Below are positions 1-7,945 of a stretch of 64,000 nucleotides of DNA, piece after piece. Origin of the DNA: Porifericola rhodea (GTDB lineage: Bacteria; Bacteroidota; Bacteroidia; Cytophagales; Cyclobacteriaceae); the NCBI RefSeq assembly GCF_030506305.1, contig NZ_CP119421.1:2806501-2870500 (forward strand). Direction: 5' to 3'. Both the position numbers and the translations under genes were made by a program. The notes under the pieces were generated by a model. It did no database searches. It was not told the DNA's origin and saw nothing but the letters and a program-made list of their open reading frames with translations. Every line of letters starts with the position of its first letter. Position 1 is the first letter of the stretch.

Positions 1-1
1 T

Positions 2-2578
2 GGAGTACAGCTTCCCATGACAACCCAGACCCAGCGCAGTCAGGCTATTGACTATATCAACCCTAACGATATTGTATCAGTAGAGGTGCTTAAAGATGCT
101 TCCTCAACAGCTATCTATGGTGCTCGTGGTGCTAACGGTGTTATTTTGATTACTACCAGAAAGGGTAAGTCAGGAGAAGGTAAAATATCTTATGGAGTAG
201 ATTTTAGTACCAGAACTTATGGCCCCAATAAGCCGGAAGTACTCAACACAGAGCAGTATCTGGAGGTAGAGGAGCTAGCCTGGAGAAATATGGAAAAATT
301 TGACCCTGTAGGCTGGGCCGAAGGCAAGTGGGCATACCTCAACCCCGCATTAAAAAGAACTGATCCCAGAATTTTTGATAGCAATGGTAATCCCTATTAC
401 GATACCGACTGGATTGAAGAAACTACACAAAGTAAGCTTTCTCAAAACCATCAGCTGAATTTTAGCGGAGGTACGGATCGTACTACCTACTCACTTTCTT
501 TAGGCTATCAGGATATCAACGGTCTTTACCTTACCTCCTTCATGACGCGGTACTCAGGCAGAGTAGCGGTAGATACTAAAGTGAAAGACTGGCTGACAAT
601 AGGTACTACCCTTAACTACAATTATCAGTCAGAAAACAATGTAGACTACAACGACCAGATACCACGCCGCATGGTAGAAGATTTTCCTTTTTTGCCGGTA
701 TACTACGAAGATGGTACTTATGCTGATAATCGCGACTATCCTTTTGCAGAAGGTACGCGTAGCTCTGTGCACAATCTGCTGGAAAGAGATTATATCATCA
801 ATACTCAGACCATGCTGGCATCTGCTTATGCCAATATCAGCCTGTCTGAAAACCTGGAGTTTAGAACTGTGCTGGGGAGTAATGTAGTTACTCGCGAAAC
901 CAACCGTTATGAGGGTAGAACAATACAGGAAGGTGATCAGGGTAGAGCCTGGTTGGATAATGACCGCTCAACTTTCTGGTCTTTTGAAAACTACCTGACT
1001 TACAAAAATACCTTCAACGAGATCCATTCATTTACGGGTATGTTAGGAATCTCCTGGCAGGAAAACAAGTTTTTTGGAATGAGTGCAGAGTCCAGAAGGT
1101 TTGCTACCGACCACTTTCTATATAACAACATAGGTGCTGGTAGTAATAATCTGGGCGTGGGGTCTTCAGCCAATCGTGAAGCGCTCAACTCTTACTTTGG
1201 TCGCTTAAACTACAGCCTGATGAACAAATACCTACTGACCTTTACAGGGCGTATGGATGGTTCGTCTAAGTTTGGAGAAAATAATAAATACGCCTTTTTT
1301 CCTTCGGCGGCTCTGGCCTGGAGAATTTCGGAAGAATCTTTCCTGAGTAATAACAATCTGATCTCTAACTTAAAATTGAGAACCAGTTACGGGCTTACTG
1401 GTAACTCTGAAATTCCTCCTTACTCTGCGCTTTCGCTCCTGAGTTCAGGTTATGCGGCAGTAATTAATGAGTCAAGATTTGGAGGTACTGGTATACTTCG
1501 TCTGGCAAACCCCGACCTGCGTTGGGAGAAAACAGCTCAAAGCGACATAGGAATAGAAATTGGACTGTTTGAGGGTAGAGTGGCTTTTGAAGCAGACTAC
1601 TACTATCGTAAAACTACCGATATGCTGCTGGATGCGCCTGTACCTCAGACTAGTGGGTACGCAACCATTCGCCGTAATGTAGGCTCTATGGAAAATAAGG
1701 GAGTGGAGTTAGCCCTGAATACCGTAAATGTGGCTCGCAACAATTTTGAGTGGCGTACCACTTTCAATATTTCATTTAACAGAAACAAAGTGCTGGAACT
1801 AGCTACGCGTGCGCCTATCTTTGGGGTAGGTGGTCCGGGTATTACTAATGAGACCAGCATCATCACCGAAGGTGAATCTGCCAGTTCCTTCTGGGGGCTT
1901 AACCGCCTTGGCGTCTGGAGTACCGACGAGGCTGCGGAAGCCGCTGAATTTACCAGCTACCGTAATGGACTTACCATACTGCCCGGCGATATCAAATACG
2001 AAGATGTAAACGGTGATAAAGCTATTACCGATGCAGACCGTATGATTATAGGAGACGGAAGCCCCGATGGCTGGGGAGCATTTATCAACAACTTTAGGTT
2101 TGGCAATTTTGACCTGTTGGTAGATTTACAGTTCTCTTACGGGAATGACATCATGGATATGAACCTCCACTCCAGCGAAGACCGCCAGGCGCTGGCTAAC
2201 AGCTATACAACAGTGCTGAATGCCTGGACTCCAGAGAACCAGAATACCATGATTGCCCAGATTCGTGATACCCGTGCCGGATATGTTACTAACGTAGATT
2301 CACACTGGGTACAGGATGGCTCATTTATCAGGGGTAGAAACCTGCTTTTGGGCTATAACTTCCCTAGCGCTCTTACGGAGCGGATTTTCCTGAGCAACCT
2401 TAGGTTGTACGCTTCTGTGCAAAACTTTTTCCTGATTGTTGATGACGAAGTAATTGGTGATCCAGAAATTACCCCGATTCGTGGTGGAGTAAGCAATAAT
2501 GTTTTCTCACAGGGCATGAAGTGGCATGAGTATCCTAAGTCTACTATCTACACACTGGGACTTAAGGTAGACCTGTAA
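2..2578 (+). CDS. SusC/RagA-family TonB-linked outer membrane protein (5' truncated)
   Basis: TonB-dependent outer-membrane channel that, with its SusD partner, imports oligosaccharides or peptides into the periplasm. The reading frame is open from base 2, so the start lies left of the window; about 858 residues are visible against the usual 1000-1100. The visible part opens inside the plug domain, with the family hallmark INPNDIVSVEVLKDASS followed by AIYGARGANGVILITT. The rest is rich in alternating aromatic/polar beta-strands of a 22-strand barrel and ends in a hydrophobic strand (TLGLKVDL). The ATG at base 17 is internal and not the true start. The SusD gene follows after 30 nt, so the pair is one transcription unit. 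No glycosidase or other degradative gene is next to it, so the substrate cannot be named. Confidence 0.95.
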   Translation, partial: GVQLPMTTQTQRSQAIDYINPNDIVSVEVLKDASSTAIYGARGANGVILITTRKGKSGEGKISYGVDFSTRTYGPNKPEVLNTEQYLEVEELAWRNMEKFDPVGWAEGKWAYLNPALKRTDPRIFDSNGNPYYDTDWIEETTQSKLSQNHQLNFSGGTDRTTYSLSLGYQDINGLYLTSFMTRYSGRVAVDTKVKDWLTIGTTLNYNYQSENNVDYNDQIPRRMVEDFPFLPVYYEDGTYADNRDYPFAEGTRSSVHNLLERDYIINTQTMLASAYANISLSENLEFRTVLGSNVVTRETNRYEGRTIQEGDQGRAWLDNDRSTFWSFENYLTYKNTFNEIHSFTGMLGISWQENKFFGMSAESRRFATDHFLYNNIGAGSNNLGVGSSANREALNSYFGRLNYSLMNKYLLTFTGRMDGSSKFGENNKYAFFPSAALAWRISEESFLSNNNLISNLKLRTSYGLTGNSEIPPYSALSLLSSGYAAVINESRFGGTGILRLANPDLRWEKTAQSDIGIEIGLFEGRVAFEADYYYRKTTDMLLDAPVPQTSGYATIRRNVGSMENKGVELALNTVNVARNNFEWRTTFNISFNRNKVLELATRAPIFGVGGPGITNETSIITEGESASSFWGLNRLGVWSTDEAAEAAEFTSYRNGLTILPGDIKYEDVNGDKAITDADRMIIGDGSPDGWGAFINNFRFGNFDLLVDLQFSYGNDIMDMNLHSSEDRQALANSYTTVLNAWTPENQNTMIAQIRDTRAGYVTNVDSHWVQDGSFIRGRNLLLGYNFPSALTERIFLSNLRLYASVQNFFLIVDDEVIGDPEITPIRGGVSNNVFSQGMKWHEYPKSTIYTLGLKVDL

Positions 2579-2608
2579 ATTATTAAAAATTAAAAAAAAG
2601 TACTGATT

Positions 2609-4156
2609 ATGAAATATAGTATCATCAAAATCAGCAGACTTTTCCTTTGCGGATTAGTATTAATTGCTTCGGCTTGTTCGGACTTTCTGGACGAAGAAGA
2701 CCCTTCTAACCTGACGCCGGATAACTTTTATACCATACCTGACCATGCGGAAGCCGCTATCGCTTCTGTCTATGACGATATTCGCTTCTATGGTGATGGA
2801 GCAGGTATCTTTTCATCTAACTGGCAACTGCTGGAAGCACCAACCGGTACTTCTACTACAGAAACTGCTCAGAATTCTGACCTGAACAACCTTTATTCCC
2901 TCACCTGGGATGGTAATACCGGCCACATCAAAAACTGGTGGCGGGGGTTGTACAAGGTTATTGCTCAAGCTAATCTGGTGCTGGATAAAGTGCCTGGTAT
3001 TACACCTATGGACGAAGATCAGAAAACCAGAATTCTGGGTGAAGCTAAGTTTTTGAGAGCCTGGGCGTATTTTTATGCCGTGCGCCTTTGGGGTGATGTG
3101 CCATTGGTACTTACTCCGCAATCAGCCTCTTCAGAAAACTTCTTCCCTGCGCGTAGCCCTTTGGAAACGGTATATGAGCAAATTGTCAACGACCTTAAAG
3201 ATGCGGAAGCTGCGGGCTTACCCTGGACAGACGAGAGCGGTAGAGTATCTCAGTCAGCAGCTAAGGCTATGCTTTCTAAAGTATACCTGACAATGGCGGG
3301 GTATCCACTAAACAAAGGAAGTGAGTATTATCAGTTGGCAGCCTCTAAGTCTAAGGAGATTATAGATAATCCTGGTCCGATAGCGCTTTTTGATACTTAT
3401 ATGGAAGTGCATGACGAAAGGCTGGGCAACCAGCAGGAGCATATCTTTATGCTGCAGTATAATGATCTGGTGCAGGGCAATCCTATGGGTAATATGTTTC
3501 CTAACTTTAAACCTGTGACTTATCGCGGACCTTCAGGTACGGGTAGCACTGTGCCCACCTTCTCTTTTTATGAGTCTTACGAAGAAGGCGACTTAAGAAC
3601 AGTAGACCAGCAGGGATATTTTTATACGACTTATTACGAAAATGGGAGCGGTGAGCCATTTGATTTGGGCGCGCCTTATATTTTCAAACATTTTAATGTA
3701 GTAGCTAATGGTATTGCTGGTGTGCCCGGTACTGCTAAAGATAACCTTAATGTACCTATGATACGCTTTGCCGAAGTGCTGCTGATCTATGCCGAAGCTT
3801 CTAACGAAGTAAATGGCCCTACACAGGCTGCGGTAGATGCGTTAGAGAGAGTAAGAGATCGTGCTGGTCTGGAGACACCCTCGGTAGGAGAGTTCACACA
3901 GGATTCTTTTAGAGAGCTTATTTTGAAAGAACGCTGGCATGAGTTGGCTTACGAAGGTATCACCTGGTTTGATATGGTAAGATTGCGTATGGTGTACAAT
4001 GAGCAGAATGATGATTTTGATGATTTTGTAGGTCATGTAAACCAAAACTCTAATCAGGCGCTACAGGAGAAACATTTACTTTTTCCTATTCCGATACAGG
4101 AGATGCTAAATAACCCTAATCTGGAAATACAAAACCCTGGCTATCAGCAGCAGTAG
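2609..4156 (+). CDS. RagB/SusD-family nutrient uptake outer membrane lipoprotein
   Basis: Surface lipoprotein that acts as the substrate-binding lid over the SusC channel. The N-terminus has a short basic stretch, a hydrophobic core and a lipobox ending at Cys23 (IASAC), followed by SDFLDEEDP, the usual SusD start. The N-terminal half carries the TPR-like helices (FLRAWAYFYAVRLWGDVPLV around residues 148-168 is the family signature). The C-terminal part contains the RFAEVLLIYAEA segment and the ERWHELAYEGITWFDMVRL motif. Its 515 residues are typical. It is coupled to the truncated SusC by a 30-nt gap and ends at a strong hairpin, so the unit seems to hold only these two genes in this window. 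Confidence 0.96.
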   Translation: MKYSIIKISRLFLCGLVLIASACSDFLDEEDPSNLTPDNFYTIPDHAEAAIASVYDDIRFYGDGAGIFSSNWQLLEAPTGTSTTETAQNSDLNNLYSLTWDGNTGHIKNWWRGLYKVIAQANLVLDKVPGITPMDEDQKTRILGEAKFLRAWAYFYAVRLWGDVPLVLTPQSASSENFFPARSPLETVYEQIVNDLKDAEAAGLPWTDESGRVSQSAAKAMLSKVYLTMAGYPLNKGSEYYQLAASKSKEIIDNPGPIALFDTYMEVHDERLGNQQEHIFMLQYNDLVQGNPMGNMFPNFKPVTYRGPSGTGSTVPTFSFYESYEEGDLRTVDQQGYFYTTYYENGSGEPFDLGAPYIFKHFNVVANGIAGVPGTAKDNLNVPMIRFAEVLLIYAEASNEVNGPTQAAVDALERVRDRAGLETPSVGEFTQDSFRELILKERWHELAYEGITWFDMVRLRMVYNEQNDDFDDFVGHVNQNSNQALQEKHLLFPIPIQEMLNNPNLEIQNPGYQQQ

Positions 4157-4187
4157 TTTGGAAGTATCTTAAATAATAAGTAATAAA

Positions 4188-4215
4188 AAAAGCGGGAAAT
4201 AACTCTCCCGCTTTT
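4188..4215. terminator. Bidirectional intrinsic terminator between SusD and the lipoprotein gene
   Basis: A perfect 10-bp stem, AAAAGCGGGA (4188-4197) with TCCCGCTTTT (4206-4215), and an 8-nt loop. It is flanked by A and T tracts so it can end transcription from both converging genes. Confidence 0.85.
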
Positions 4216-4233
4216 CTCACTTAAAATCTAACC

Positions 4234-4998
4234 TTATCTAACTTTTTCTTTTAAACTTTCCATCTTGGTCCGGGCGTCAGTTCTGCCCAGGGCAAAAGAT
4301 TTTTCGTACAGCGTAAGGGCTTCTTTATAAGCCTCTTTTTTCTTCTGGCGAACTAGTTGCGTACGCCTGGCTACTTCTTCTACTGCTTCGGCACGAGCAT
4401 AATACGCATCAGCCTGAGAAATCTTCTGTTGGATAATCATCTCCTTAATGCGGGCTTCAGCTTGAGCCAGCTCTTCAGTACGAGCCATAATCTCGGCGGT
4501 CTTGAGACTAATCTCTTCTTCTTTAAAGGCTACTGTGCTAAGCAGAGTATTGTTTTCTGTCTGTAAGCCCACTACCTGTTGCTGTAACATTTGCATCTCA
4601 ACATTTTTGTCGGCAATCTCTTTCTTTAACTTTTTAATGCTGGACGCATAGGTTTTGCTGGCACTCTCAGAAGTAAGAAGTGTTTTCTCCAGTTCGGCCA
4701 CTCTGGCCTGGCTTTCGGCTATGTAAGCCTGTATGCTCTCCATACGCATAGTATAGCTGGCATCAGCTCCCATTTCCATGTTAATGGCCAAAAAGTTGCG
4801 AGACGCGTCAATAGAATCCATTAGTATGCCTACTTCTTCCAGTACGCGGGCTGCCTGCTGGCTATTTTGTAGCTCCAGTTCCAGACTGTCTATCTGGGTA
4901 TGTAACTGCTCTTTTTCATTGTTTATACCACAACTAAAAAAAGTGGTACTCATAAGGGTAGCACTAATAATAAGAGCTACATTCATTTGTCTGATCAT
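4234..4998 (-). CDS. Coiled-coil lipoprotein of unknown function
   Basis: Not recognised as a named family. The N-terminus is a lipoprotein signal ending TTFFSC (Cys23), so the mature protein is anchored in a membrane, probably facing the periplasm. Residues about 30-200 are a long, charged, heptad-like helix rich in Glu, Gln, Lys and Leu (coiled coil). The last 60 residues (ADAYYARAEAVEEVA to the end) look like one or two TPR-type helices with Ala/Tyr periodicity. A second Met at position 5 is an alternative start. The gene stands alone: it converges with SusD and is about 100 nt upstream of the VanY gene end. A cell-envelope structural or scaffold role is only a guess. Confidence 0.75.
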   Translation of the reverse strand: MIRQMNVALIISATLMSTTFFSCGINNEKEQLHTQIDSLELELQNSQQAARVLEEVGILMDSIDASRNFLAINMEMGADASYTMRMESIQAYIAESQARVAELEKTLLTSESASKTYASSIKKLKKEIADKNVEMQMLQQQVVGLQTENNTLLSTVAFKEEEISLKTAEIMARTEELAQAEARIKEMIIQQKISQADAYYARAEAVEEVARRTQLVRQKKKEAYKEALTLYEKSFALGRTDARTKMESLKEKVR

Positions 4999-5101
4999 AT
5001 AGAATTTAAATAAATCTAATGATTAGACGAGGGGCTTTTGCAAAGTCACTATTCAAAGAAAGAATTATTTTTACTGAAGAGAAAAAGGCGATTTGTTATG
5101 A

Positions 5102-5923
5102 TTAGTCTTGCCAGTTTTTACATAGAGGAGCTATTCCATTAACATATTTGCCAATGGCATCTATCTGTTCTGCTACCTGATCACCATCAAAACCCCCAAG
5201 CTTGTCATACCCAATAAGCTCATTGTACTGCTCAAGAAACTGACGGGAAAGAGGCATATAACTCCAATGCCACTTTTCTTCGTGGTAACCATCGGGTCGG
5301 TCAGGCCCTTTCTCGGTATATACCTGACAAAAGCCGTACTCGTGGGCGTGAGCTAATAGCCAGTCATAAAGTTTTTTGCCCTCGCCCTTAGCAAAGTAAG
5401 CATTGTTTAGCGCATTCAGGTCCAGGTCAGTTCCCCAATGGTGACGAGAGGTGCCGGGCATTGAGCTGTACTCTAAAATTTTGAGTGCCCGCTGTGCCGG
5501 ATCTGCAATACTTTTACTCAAATCCTGACCGCTCACTTTACGCTGCCCGTTCCACTTGGCCTCCCAGATACTTTTTTGCGCGGCAAAATTTCGGGTAGCT
5601 GAAATGATGTGCAGTTGTATACCTTCTTTTTTTGCGGCCTGGGCCATTTGTACAAACTTATCGTAAGTTTCGTCGCGCAGATAAATATTGGTTTTGCTGG
5701 TATACTGGCTGGCGATTTTGCTAAAGCTGCTATCTTTCGCCGGATTAATTTTGCCTAGCAATTCATCTTCAGTCAACCTGAGCTTTGCTGGCAGTACGTC
5801 GGTGTTATCATTTTGAGCACTTGTTGTAGATACTTTATCAGGCACGGCTGCTTCTTCGCTATCTATCTGGCTGGGTGAGTCGCAGGAGAGGCTAAAAACG
5901 AGGAGAAATATAAGTTTGTACAT
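5102..5923 (-). CDS. M15B (VanY-type) D-alanyl-D-alanine carboxypeptidase lipoprotein
   Basis: Zinc peptidase predicted to trim the terminal D-Ala from peptidoglycan stem peptides in the periplasm. The N-terminus has a short signal with lipobox ending SLSC (Cys14), then a low-complexity linker to about residue 55. The catalytic domain shows the M15B motif SRHHWGTDLD (residues 159-168), giving zinc ligands His161 and Asp168. The second motif is EKWHW, with catalytic Glu216 and zinc ligand His219. The length, 273 aa, is usual for the lipoprotein forms. No vanS/vanR or van ligase is nearby, so this is peptidoglycan housekeeping rather than glycopeptide resistance. It lies 73 nt downstream of the 163-aa GHKL-like gene on the same strand and may share its transcript. 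Confidence 0.9.
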   Translation of the reverse strand: MYKLIFLLVFSLSCDSPSQIDSEEAAVPDKVSTTSAQNDNTDVLPAKLRLTEDELLGKINPAKDSSFSKIASQYTSKTNIYLRDETYDKFVQMAQAAKKEGIQLHIISATRNFAAQKSIWEAKWNGQRKVSGQDLSKSIADPAQRALKILEYSSMPGTSRHHWGTDLDLNALNNAYFAKGEGKKLYDWLLAHAHEYGFCQVYTEKGPDRPDGYHEEKWHWSYMPLSRQFLEQYNELIGYDKLGGFDGDQVAEQIDAIGKYVNGIAPLCKNWQD

Positions 5924-5996
5924 GTAGTAGCTATCGTATGTTGACAGAGAGCAAGTTTAGCGATTTATCCTGAAAATTGAGAAGAAGTCTAGCGTA

Positions 5997-6488
5997 TTAC
6001 TCGCTCATAATACTTTCTCCTGCTGTTAAATGCTCACTACTGTCTGCCAGAGGAAGTTTTAGTTTAAGCAATAAATCTTTATGGCTGCGGTAACTATGAA
6101 TTTGTGCTGCACCCTGATATTCTTTTTTAAGCAGTGCTATTAAGTTGGAAGGTACTAAGGAGGGGGTATAACCCTGTGCTTCTCCTAAAGTGCTTCCCAG
6201 GGTACTAAAGATTTCCACTATTAAAAAAACACCTTCTGTAAAGGTGCTAATTCTTAAGCGTAAAGGGTAAGAGCATCGTTCAAATTCTTTTTGCCAAACT
6301 GAAAGAGAGAGGCAGAGCAATGAGGTTGGTAGAGGAAGATGTAGCGTGCATTCTTCAGTTCGCAGCTCTAATTGTAGTTGTTTTAGTTTTTTTAGCTGTA
6401 GCGCTTCTAGCTTTGGTTTTAGGTCTGCCAAAGCTTGTTTGAGTGTAATTGTACCTGCTCCCTTTTTTTGGGGAATGGATAAAGACAT
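5997..6488 (-). CDS. Hypothetical protein resembling a degenerate LytS-type histidine-kinase C-terminus
   Basis: No confident family. By eye the 163 residues run parallel to the C-terminal part of LytS/YehU-type sensor kinases. ITLKQALADLKPKLEALQL sits where those proteins have the helix between the dimerisation and ATPase domains. LHLPLPTSLLCLSL matches the IPPLLLQPLVEN strand-helix. LRLRISTFTEGVFLIVEI matches the following strands, and the end matches the last helix and strand (AALLKKEY-like, LLLKLKLPL). The ATP-binding Asn of the N box and the glycine-rich G1/G2 boxes are absent, and there is no His box or membrane segment. It therefore cannot be an active kinase; a protein-interaction or regulatory role, or a relic, is possible. 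It is divergent from the Pr6Pr gene and 73 nt upstream of the VanY gene. Confidence 0.55.
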   Translation of the reverse strand: MSLSIPQKKGAGTITLKQALADLKPKLEALQLKKLKQLQLELRTEECTLHLPLPTSLLCLSLSVWQKEFERCSYPLRLRISTFTEGVFLIVEIFSTLGSTLGEAQGYTPSLVPSNLIALLKKEYQGAAQIHSYRSHKDLLLKLKLPLADSSEHLTAGESIMSE

Positions 6489-6576
6489 GGCTATTATTAA
6501 TAAAAAATCTGTAGGTGTAATATAACAAAACCCATAGGCAATGACTAAAAGCCTTTTTTGTAAAAATAAGGAAAGC

Positions 6577-6589
6577 CCTTAATTTAAGG
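6577..6589. promoter_or_regulatory. 13-bp perfect palindrome in the divergent promoter region
   Basis: CCTTAA-T-TTAAGG lies 17 nt before the Pr6Pr start, in the 118-nt space between two divergent genes. It could be a small operator or a 5'-UTR hairpin. No regulator can be assigned. Confidence 0.3.
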
Positions 6590-6606
6590 TGATCAATTTT
6601 TAAGCT

Positions 6607-7245
6607 ATGCTAAAAACAGAAAAATACTTCAACCTAATTGGTGCTGCTGTTGGTACTTTTGCCCTGCTAAGCCAATATATTTTAATGTTGGAAAATAGTA
6701 ATCACACTACGCTGGAAACAAGCATACGCTTCTTTAGCTACTTTACTATCTTAACGAATTCTTTAGTAACCATCTTTTTTCTAGTCCGCGCCCTGGGAAC
6801 TCCTGCTGTTTTTAATAAGCTGTTTAGTCAGCCCGGAGTTATGACTGCAATTTCTGTTTATATCACCATAGTAGGGGTGGTCTACCAACTTTTGTTGCGG
6901 CAGATTTGGGCACCAGAGGGTTTGCAGTTGCTGGTAGATGAACTATTGCATTCAGTTATCCCACTTTATTTTGTGTTTTACTGGTATCGCTTTGAAGCGC
7001 ACAGCAGGCTTCGCTGGCAACATATTCCCTCCTGGCTCTTTTATCCTTTACTCTATTTGGTATATGTGCTGCTTCGCGGAAGCGTGTCAGGTTTTTACCC
7101 TTACCCTTTTTTAGATGTCAACAGCCTTGGGGTGCGACAGGTTTTACTCAATAGTTTAGGTTTACTTTTTGTCTTTTTGTTCTTTTCTGTTTTATACGTA
7201 GGTATAGGTAGGTGGAAAATTCAGCGGACGGTATATAATGCCTGA
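6607..7245 (+). CDS. Pr6Pr-family integral membrane protein
   Basis: A 212-residue protein with about six hydrophobic transmembrane segments separated by short loops. It matches the Pr6Pr (FAR-17a/AIG1-like) family pattern: an N-terminal TM pair with FFSYFTILTNSLV around residues 42-54, then a central loop with the DELLHSVIPLYFVFYW segment, and a C-terminal YPYPFLDV motif. The biochemical role of bacterial members is unknown; eukaryotic AIG1/ADTRP relatives hydrolyse fatty-acid esters of hydroxy fatty acids. That activity is not shown for this family branch. The gene is monocistronic by appearance, with about 190 nt before the efflux regulator. Confidence 0.85.
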   Translation: MLKTEKYFNLIGAAVGTFALLSQYILMLENSNHTTLETSIRFFSYFTILTNSLVTIFFLVRALGTPAVFNKLFSQPGVMTAISVYITIVGVVYQLLLRQIWAPEGLQLLVDELLHSVIPLYFVFYWYRFEAHSRLRWQHIPSWLFYPLLYLVYVLLRGSVSGFYPYPFLDVNSLGVRQVLLNSLGLLFVFLFFSVLYVGIGRWKIQRTVYNA

Positions 7246-7378
7246 GTATAGTTTCAGGGCTATTTTCTCAATATTTAGCTTTAGCAAGCCTTTCATTGTA
7301 TTATAAAAAGGACTTCAGTTTTTCTTATTCTTTTTACTGCCAAACGTTAACTTATTTTCTCTTCTCTCGTAGGTTTAA

Positions 7379-7402
7379 TTAGTTTGGAAAGTTCTAAACT
7401 AA
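7379..7402. promoter_or_regulatory. Operator-like palindrome upstream of the GbsR/MarR regulator
   Basis: A 24-bp inverted repeat with half-sites of the form TTAGTTT-n-GAA and TTC-n-AAACTAA around a 2-bp centre, 20 of 24 positions symmetric. It lies 35 nt before the regulator start. The TAGTTTG inside the left arm resembles the Bacteroidota TAnnTTTG -7 element (one base short in the spacer), so a bound dimer would block initiation. Autoregulation of the regulator-efflux operon is inferred. Confidence 0.6.
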
Positions 7403-7437
7403 CTATATGTTAACAGAATTAACTATTAAAATAATTA

Positions 7438-7926
7438 ATGGATTGCTCCGAAGAGAAAAAGCAATTAATAGAAGAAGCAGGTTTATTTTTTGAAAAGAAG
7501 TATAAGTTTTCCCCTCTAGTAGCCCGCATACACGCGCTCATGATCTTAAGCTCCAACCAGGGACATACTTTTGAAGAAATCATGGAAATTACCGGTGCCA
7601 GCAAAGGTTCGGTATCTACCAGCTTAAACCTTCTGATTCAATTACAAAGTGTAGAGTACATCACAAACTCAGGTGATCGTAAAAGGTACTTCAGAAGCAC
7701 AAAAAAACATCTGAAGAATACGCTGCGTGAGAGTTTGGATCGTATACATGAGGAGATGAGACTCACAGAAAGATTTAATGCGTACAACTGCAAACACAAT
7801 AAGCAGAAATTTATAAAAAATGAATCTATAGGCCTGATGTTTCTGGATTACCTAAAATCTCAGGAGCAAAATATTAAGGAGACTATAGCTAAAATGGACA
7901 ATTTTTTAAGCGAGAACGCCTCATAA
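7438..7926 (+). CDS. GbsR/MarR-family transcriptional regulator of the downstream efflux operon
   Basis: A 162-residue winged-helix DNA-binding protein. Residues about 48-80 form the helix-turn-helix (FEEIMEITGASKGSVSTSL), with the wing around GDRKRYF. The C-terminal third is a helical dimerisation arm. GbsR-type proteins are ligand-responsive repressors. An in-frame stop codon two codons before the ATG fixes the start. It is the first gene of an apparent four-gene operon: the adaptor gene follows after 19 nt, then the pump and the outer-membrane factor. A 24-bp palindrome just upstream is the likely binding site. The inducer is unknown, though regulators in this position usually respond to pump substrates. 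Confidence 0.9.
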   Translation: MDCSEEKKQLIEEAGLFFEKKYKFSPLVARIHALMILSSNQGHTFEEIMEITGASKGSVSTSLNLLIQLQSVEYITNSGDRKRYFRSTKKHLKNTLRESLDRIHEEMRLTERFNAYNCKHNKQKFIKNESIGLMFLDYLKSQEQNIKETIAKMDNFLSENAS

Positions 7927-7945
7927 TTCCCCAATGTAGATAAAA

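Noticed and set aside
5102-5923. Glycopeptide resistance (vanY) cluster
   Set aside because: No van ligase, dehydrogenase or VanRS pair; the peptidase fits normal peptidoglycan turnover.
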